Positions 60,548 through 64,000 of a stretch of 64,000 bases of DNA are shown piece after piece. This DNA comes from CAZSLI01 sp964607705 (GTDB lineage: Bacteria; Actinomycetota; Coriobacteriia; Anaerosomatales; PHET01), in the NCBI GenBank assembly GCA_964607705.1, contig CAZSLI010000003.1:62001-126000 (forward strand), in the 5' to 3' direction. The translations under genes were made by a program, and so were the position numbers. Within the stretch, counting starts at the first letter, position 1, and the number at the start of each line of letters is the position of its first letter. A model generated the notes under the pieces. It searched no databases. It was not told where the DNA came from and saw only the letters and a program-made list of their open reading frames with translations.

Positions 60548-61750
60548 TTACTTGGACCACGGGCCCCAAGCGCCGTCCTTGACGGTGTAGAGCGTGATGG
60601 CCTTGTTGGTGGTGTCGCCGTTCTCGTCGAAGGCAACCGGGCCGGTGAGACCCTCGAAGTTGGTCTTCGCGACAGCAGCGATGATGGCCTTCTTGCCATC
60701 GGCGGAGGTGAGCTTGTCGGCTCCGACCTCGCCGGCGGCGGCGACGATACCCTTGATGATCACCTGAGCGGCGTCATAAGCGTAGGCGTCGTAGGCAGCG
60801 ATCTCCTTGCCGGGGTAGGCCTTCTCGAACGCGGTCTTGAACTCCGCGCCCTGCGGCAGCTGATCCAGCGGCAGGCCGACCGAGGTGCAGAAGTCGCCCT
60901 CGCCAGCGGTGCCGGCCAGGTTGACGAACTCGGCGTCGTAGAGACCGTCGCCACCCATGAGCGGCTTGGCCACTCCGCCTTCCTTCATCTGCTTGGAGAG
61001 AAGGGCGCCGGAGTTGTAGATGCCGCCGTAGTACACGAAGTCGGGGTTCTTGCCCTTGATGTTGGTGACGAGGGCCTTGAAGTCCGTGTCCTTGTCGGAG
61101 GTCTTCTCGAAGCCGACGGTCTTGCCGCCGTTCTTCTCGAACTGCTCCTTGAACGCCGCGGCAAGACCGGTGCCGTACGGGGTCGAGTCGTCGACCACGA
61201 AGACCGTCTTGTAGCCAAGGTCGTTGAACGCAGCGTCAGCGGCGTAGGGGCCCTGGACGGAGTCGATGGTGCAGGTACGGAAGACGTTGTCGACGTCGTT
61301 GCCGATGGTCAGCGACGGGTTGGTCGACGCCGGGGTGACCTGGACCACGTTGTACTGCGCGTAGATCTTCGAAGCCGGGATCGACACGCCCGAGTTCAGG
61401 TGACCGACCACTCCCACGAGGGTCTGGTCAGATACGAACTGCTGAGCGACGTTGGTTCCGACCTCAGGCTTGCCGCGATCGTCGCCCTGGGTGGTCTCGA
61501 TCTTGATGCCGAGGTCCTTGAGCTCCTGCGACTCGTTTGCCTGCGAAACGGCGAGTTCTGCACCGCGAACGATACCTTCGCCGAGAGCGACGGCGCCGTC
61601 GGTGAGCGGAGCGCCGATGCCGATCTTGACGGTGGTTTCACTGGCAGTGTCGCCGGACTTCTTGCCGCTTCCGCCGCAACCAGTCGCGATCATCGAGACC
61701 GCGACGAGGGCCGCGAGGACAGCGAGCAGGCGCTTGTTGCGCACCTTCAT
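60548..61750 (-). CDS. livK: Branched-chain amino acid-binding lipoprotein LivK/LivJ-like
   Basis: A 400-residue lipoprotein. The signal MKVRNKRLLAVLAALVAVSM ends in ATGC. The periplasmic-binding type 1 fold shows TVKIGIGAPLTDGAVALGEG, VVGHLNSGVSIPASKIYAQY and VVDDSTPYGTGLAAAFKEQF, typical of Leu/Ile/Val-binding proteins. The ATG at 61750 follows ggagg. First gene of the operon. Confidence 0.94.
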   Translation of the reverse strand: MKVRNKRLLAVLAALVAVSMIATGCGGSGKKSGDTASETTVKIGIGAPLTDGAVALGEGIVRGAELAVSQANESQELKDLGIKIETTQGDDRGKPEVGTNVAQQFVSDQTLVGVVGHLNSGVSIPASKIYAQYNVVQVTPASTNPSLTIGNDVDNVFRTCTIDSVQGPYAADAAFNDLGYKTVFVVDDSTPYGTGLAAAFKEQFEKNGGKTVGFEKTSDKDTDFKALVTNIKGKNPDFVYYGGIYNSGALLSKQMKEGGVAKPLMGGDGLYDAEFVNLAGTAGEGDFCTSVGLPLDQLPQGAEFKTAFEKAYPGKEIAAYDAYAYDAAQVIIKGIVAAAGEVGADKLTSADGKKAIIAAVAKTNFEGLTGPVAFDENGDTTNKAITLYTVKDGAWGPWSK

Positions 61751-61914
61751 GCGTTCCTCCCTTGCTCCTGACAAACCAAAACTGTGGACAGAACGACCTG
61801 TAGTCATCCCACTACAGGACCTAGGGAGCGTAGCACACAAGCACCCTAGGGAATAGGCAGGATCTTCACGCTTGTGACCTGCCGATTCACCAAATCGTAG
61901 CGCTGCAATGTTTC

Positions 61915-62331
61915 CTATATGTAATACATAGGAGTGGATTGCCTATCCAGCTCGCGCTGCCGGGTCGCAAGATCGGCGAGCGTTATGGCGCCGAGAAAGT
62001 CCTCGAGCGACGCAGCTGCCTGCTGCCACATCTCGGCGCTGGCAGATCCGAGCTGGTGCGGGGTGTCCAGCACCTCTCCCTGGAGGCCTCGGACGATCTC
62101 AGCGACCGTGACATCGCCGGCGGGCCGCGCGAGGGTGCAGCCGCCGGTCGCACCCCGACGGCACGTGACGACGCCGATGCGGGCCAGCGCAGTCACCTGC
62201 TGCTCGACGAAGCGCTTCGGCAGCCCGAGACGCTCAGCGAGGTCCCCGGCGACGACCCACGACCCCGGGGGTTGCTCGGCAAGAAGGACGAGAGCGCGCA
62301 GCGCGTAGTCCAAGCGCTGTGAGACTCGCAT
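61915..62331 (-). CDS. Rrf2-family transcriptional regulator
   Basis: A 138-residue winged-helix regulator starting MRVSQRLDYALRALVLLAEQ, with LAERLGLPKRFVEQQVTALA and the wing GVVTCRRGATGGCTLARPAG. The three clustered cysteines that hold the Fe-S cluster in IscR are missing, which points to the CymR-like branch. It begins directly after the cysK stop codon. CymR works with CysK as a cysteine-metabolism repressor in Bacillus, so a similar sensor pair is plausible here. A candidate operator precedes cysK and recurs before the metY operon. Confidence 0.9.
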   Translation of the reverse strand: MRVSQRLDYALRALVLLAEQPPGSWVVAGDLAERLGLPKRFVEQQVTALARIGVVTCRRGATGGCTLARPAGDVTVAEIVRGLQGEVLDTPHQLGSASAEMWQQAAASLEDFLGAITLADLATRQRELDRQSTPMYYI

Positions 62332-63294
62332 CTAGCCGAGACCTTCCCACAGCGGCGTGCTGAGATAGCGCTCGCCGGTCGACGGAGCAGGCGTGACGAT
62401 CAGCTTGCCGTCCATCTCCGGGCGTGAGGCGATCCGAAGAGCCGCGACCACATTGGCTCCACTCGAGATTCCTACGAAGATGCCCTCCTCGGCGGCGAGC
62501 CGACGGGCCATCGCGATGGACGTGGGGCCGTCGACCTGCTCCACGCCGTCAAGGACGTCGAGGTCGAGCGTCTTAGGTATGAAGTTGGCGCCTATGCCCT
62601 GGATGGGATGCGGGCCAGGAGTGAGGTCCTCGCCGCGCAGCGTCTGGCCGATGATGGGTGACTCGGCAGGCTCGACCGCGATCGCGAGGATCGAGGGATC
62701 CTGCTCCTTGAGGTAGCGGCCGGCGCCTGAGATGGTTCCGCCTGTGCCGACACCGGCCACGAGGGCGCCGATCGACTCGCCCCGCGCCGCGTCCCAAATC
62801 TCCGGGCCGGAAGTCTCGTAGTGAGCCTGCGGGTTGGCCGGGTTGACGAACTGGCCCGGGATGAACGCGTCTCCACGCTCGGCTGCGACCTCGTCGGCCT
62901 TTTCGACCGCGCCGCGCATCCCGAGCTCGCGCGGGGTCAGCACGAGCTCGGCGCCATAGGCCGCGAGCAGCTTGCGCCGCTCGATCGACATGCTCTCAGG
63001 CATCGTGAGCACGACCTTGTAACCGCGCGCGGCCCCGATGAGCGCAAGCGCGATGCCGGTATTCCCGCTCGTGGGCTCGACCAGCGTGGTGACACCCGGC
63101 GTGATCAGGCCGCGCTTCTCGGCGTCGTCGATCATCCCGCGGCCGATTCGGTCCTTCACCGAGCCGCCTGGGTTGCGCGACTCAAGCTTGATAACGACGC
63201 GGCCGGGAAGCTCGGCCCCCATGTGCCTGAGAGGAACGAGCGGGGTATTGCCGATGGTGGCGACGATGTCGTCGAACCGGGTGGACGATCCCAT
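62332..63294 (-). CDS. cysK: Cysteine synthase (O-acetylserine sulfhydrylase)
   Basis: A 320-residue PLP enzyme: Lys47 in SRNPGGSVKDRIG binds PLP, VEPTSGNTGIALALIGAA is the substrate/phosphate loop and GVGTGGTISGAGRYLKEQDP the second glycine loop. It makes cysteine from O-acetylserine and sulfide. The ATG at 63294 follows aaggag. It is followed without spacer by an Rrf2 regulator gene and preceded by the shared 21-bp motif. Confidence 0.96.
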   Translation of the reverse strand: MGSSTRFDDIVATIGNTPLVPLRHMGAELPGRVVIKLESRNPGGSVKDRIGRGMIDDAEKRGLITPGVTTLVEPTSGNTGIALALIGAARGYKVVLTMPESMSIERRKLLAAYGAELVLTPRELGMRGAVEKADEVAAERGDAFIPGQFVNPANPQAHYETSGPEIWDAARGESIGALVAGVGTGGTISGAGRYLKEQDPSILAIAVEPAESPIIGQTLRGEDLTPGPHPIQGIGANFIPKTLDLDVLDGVEQVDGPTSIAMARRLAAEEGIFVGISSGANVVAALRIASRPEMDGKLIVTPAPSTGERYLSTPLWEGLG

Positions 63295-63383
63295 GGTAAG
63301 ACTCCTTCTTGTCGAACACGCCCTTGGGCGACTGTCTACGTATGGAGAGCCTATACCCGCACCAAATCGGTCACAATACAATC

Positions 63384-63404
63384 TTGCGCACTATTTCTAT
63401 GCTT
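63384..63404 (-). promoter_or_regulatory. Shared sulfur-operon motif, copy 2 (upstream of cysK)
   Basis: TTGCGCACTATTTCTATGCTT on the plus strand, 18 of 21 identical to 16593-16613. It lies 90-110 bases upstream of the cysK ATG, in the same orientation relative to the gene as copy 1. Confidence 0.6.
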
Positions 63405-63530
63405 AATGTGATGTTTGGTTGGCCGCACTTCTGCTAAGCCCGCGGACATGAACCCTGCCATGGCATCTCTGTCGGTGTTGGCGCGCCGCCTTGTACTATT
63501 GGCACGTCATGGCGATCGAAAGGGCCGAGG

Positions 63531-63812
63531 GTGGAACCGCACATCTGGATCAATGTGTGGATCGCGGTCGCGATCATCTGCGCCGTGGCCGAGTTCCTCA
63601 CCGGGGGCTTCTTCTTGCTCCCCTTCGCCATCGGCTCGGCGCTGGCTGCTGTCCTCGAGTATCTGTGGCCGGGCAGCATCGACGCGCAGTGGGCGGTCTT
63701 CGTGATCGTATCCTCGGCGACCATGATCGCTTTGCGACGGCTCGTGTTGCGCCGAGAACGCGCTCGGGGCGCTACCGCATCGGCGGATGGTGACTGGACC
63801 GCGCGCCCCTAG
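63531..63812 (+). CDS. Short NfeD-like membrane protein
   Basis: A 93-residue protein from a GTG: MEPHIWINVWIAVAIICAVA, FLTGGFFLLPFAIGSALAAV and QWAVFVIVSSATMIALRRLV give two or three helices like the membrane part of NfeD proteins. The C-terminal OB-fold domain of full NfeD is absent. NfeD proteins usually pair with stomatin-like slipins, none of which is in the window. Its end overlaps the convergent Rieske gene by four bases. Confidence 0.7.
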   Translation: MEPHIWINVWIAVAIICAVAEFLTGGFFLLPFAIGSALAAVLEYLWPGSIDAQWAVFVIVSSATMIALRRLVLRRERARGATASADGDWTARP

Positions 63813-64000
63813 CGCTTGGCAGGCAGCGAGACCGTCAGGAAGATCTGGCCGTCGCGCAGAGTAGCCGGGAAGGTCCGCACGTCGGCGTTCGGGTGGTCCG
63901 TAGTGCCGTCTCTCACGTCGTAGCGCCATCCGTGCCACGGGCAGACGAGGTAGTAGCCGTCGACGAAGCCCTCGGCCAGCGGCCCGAAGGCGTGACGGCA
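63809..64000 (-). CDS. Rieske [2Fe-2S] protein, C-terminal part (cut by window edge)
   Basis: The last 63 residues of a minus-strand gene whose start lies beyond the right edge. It contains both Rieske ligand pairs, CRH at the very edge and CPWHGWRYD about 18 residues later, then RDGTTDHPNADVRTFPATLR and a beta-strand end. It resembles the small Rieske ferredoxins of nitrite reductase NirD or dioxygenase type. The function cannot be set from this fragment. Confidence 0.85.
   Translation of the reverse strand, partial: CRHAFGPLAEGFVDGYYLVCPWHGWRYDVRDGTTDHPNADVRTFPATLRDGQIFLTVSLPAKR

Noticed and set aside
63490..63515. TGGCACG sequence at 63500 as a sigma-54 promoter for the NfeD-like gene
   Set aside because: The position ten bases after GG reads CG rather than GC and nothing else supports it; likely chance.

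Overview
The window is 64 kb of GC-rich DNA. It looks like an anaerobic or microaerobic actinobacterium of the class Coriobacteriia, in the neighbourhood of the Anaerosomatales/OPB41 lineage. That placement is inferred from the gene mix: futalosine-pathway menaquinone genes, a Tad pilus, tilS-hpt-ftsH, a Wzx/Wzy capsule locus and a molybdenum nitrogenase with archaeal/clostridial-type NifI regulators. No rRNA, tRNA, CRISPR array or transposase was recognised. The sequence is a draft scaffold with five runs of exactly 100 N. Three of these gaps have identical 55-base flanks, the signature of contigs overlapping by one assembly k-mer, so the breaks there are artefacts. The other two (41106-41205 and 49183-49282) hide real sequence.

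Layout. 1-5025: Tad/Flp pilus genes (two near-identical Flp pilins, TadE, TadG, CpaB) preceded by a NarL-type two-component system. 5096-9509: tilS-hpt-ftsH plus a small possible metal-site protein. 9582-14109: an OpuC/OsmF-type osmoprotectant ABC transporter. 14268-16531: O-acetylhomoserine sulfhydrylase with an iron-sulfur protein. 16695-33837: menaquinone genes (mqnE on one side, mqnA-mqnC on the other) flanking a complete nif island: nifA, modCBA, nifB, a nif-specific ferredoxin, nifI2, nifI1, nifX, a fused nifEN, nifK, nifD, nifH and nifQ. 33931-38126: two secreted Ig-like/beta-helix proteins. 38565-52136: asnB and an exopolysaccharide operon. 52448-56590: small proteins, mltG, and an MTA-phosphorylase-like/amidohydrolase pair. 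56654-61750: a branched-chain amino acid ABC transporter. 61915-63294: an Rrf2 regulator with cysK. 63531-64000: an NfeD-like protein and a Rieske protein cut by the window edge.

How the nif island works. NifA, a sigma-54 activator, should fire two minus-strand promoters, one in front of nifHDK-EN-X-I1-I2-fdx and one in front of nifB-modABC. Both leaders have the same order: an ACA-N4-TGT palindrome exactly 81 bp from the GG of a TGGCACG (-24) element, with a stem-loop between the two. NifB, NifEN, NifX and NifQ build and load FeMo-cofactor, ModABC imports molybdate, and the NifI pair switches nitrogenase off when fixed nitrogen is available.

The most striking observation is nifQ. Its reading frame has an in-frame UGA exactly where the first cysteine of the family's metal-binding motif C-x4-C-x2-C-x5-C should be. 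The frame then continues through the rest of the motif to a TAG, and a 40-nt stem-loop follows the UGA. This is the pattern of a selenoprotein, a selenocysteine NifQ, which I do not know to have been described. A second notable observation is a 21-bp motif (18 of 21 identical) shared upstream of cysK and of the iron-sulfur protein/metY operon, a candidate operator for a sulfur regulon.
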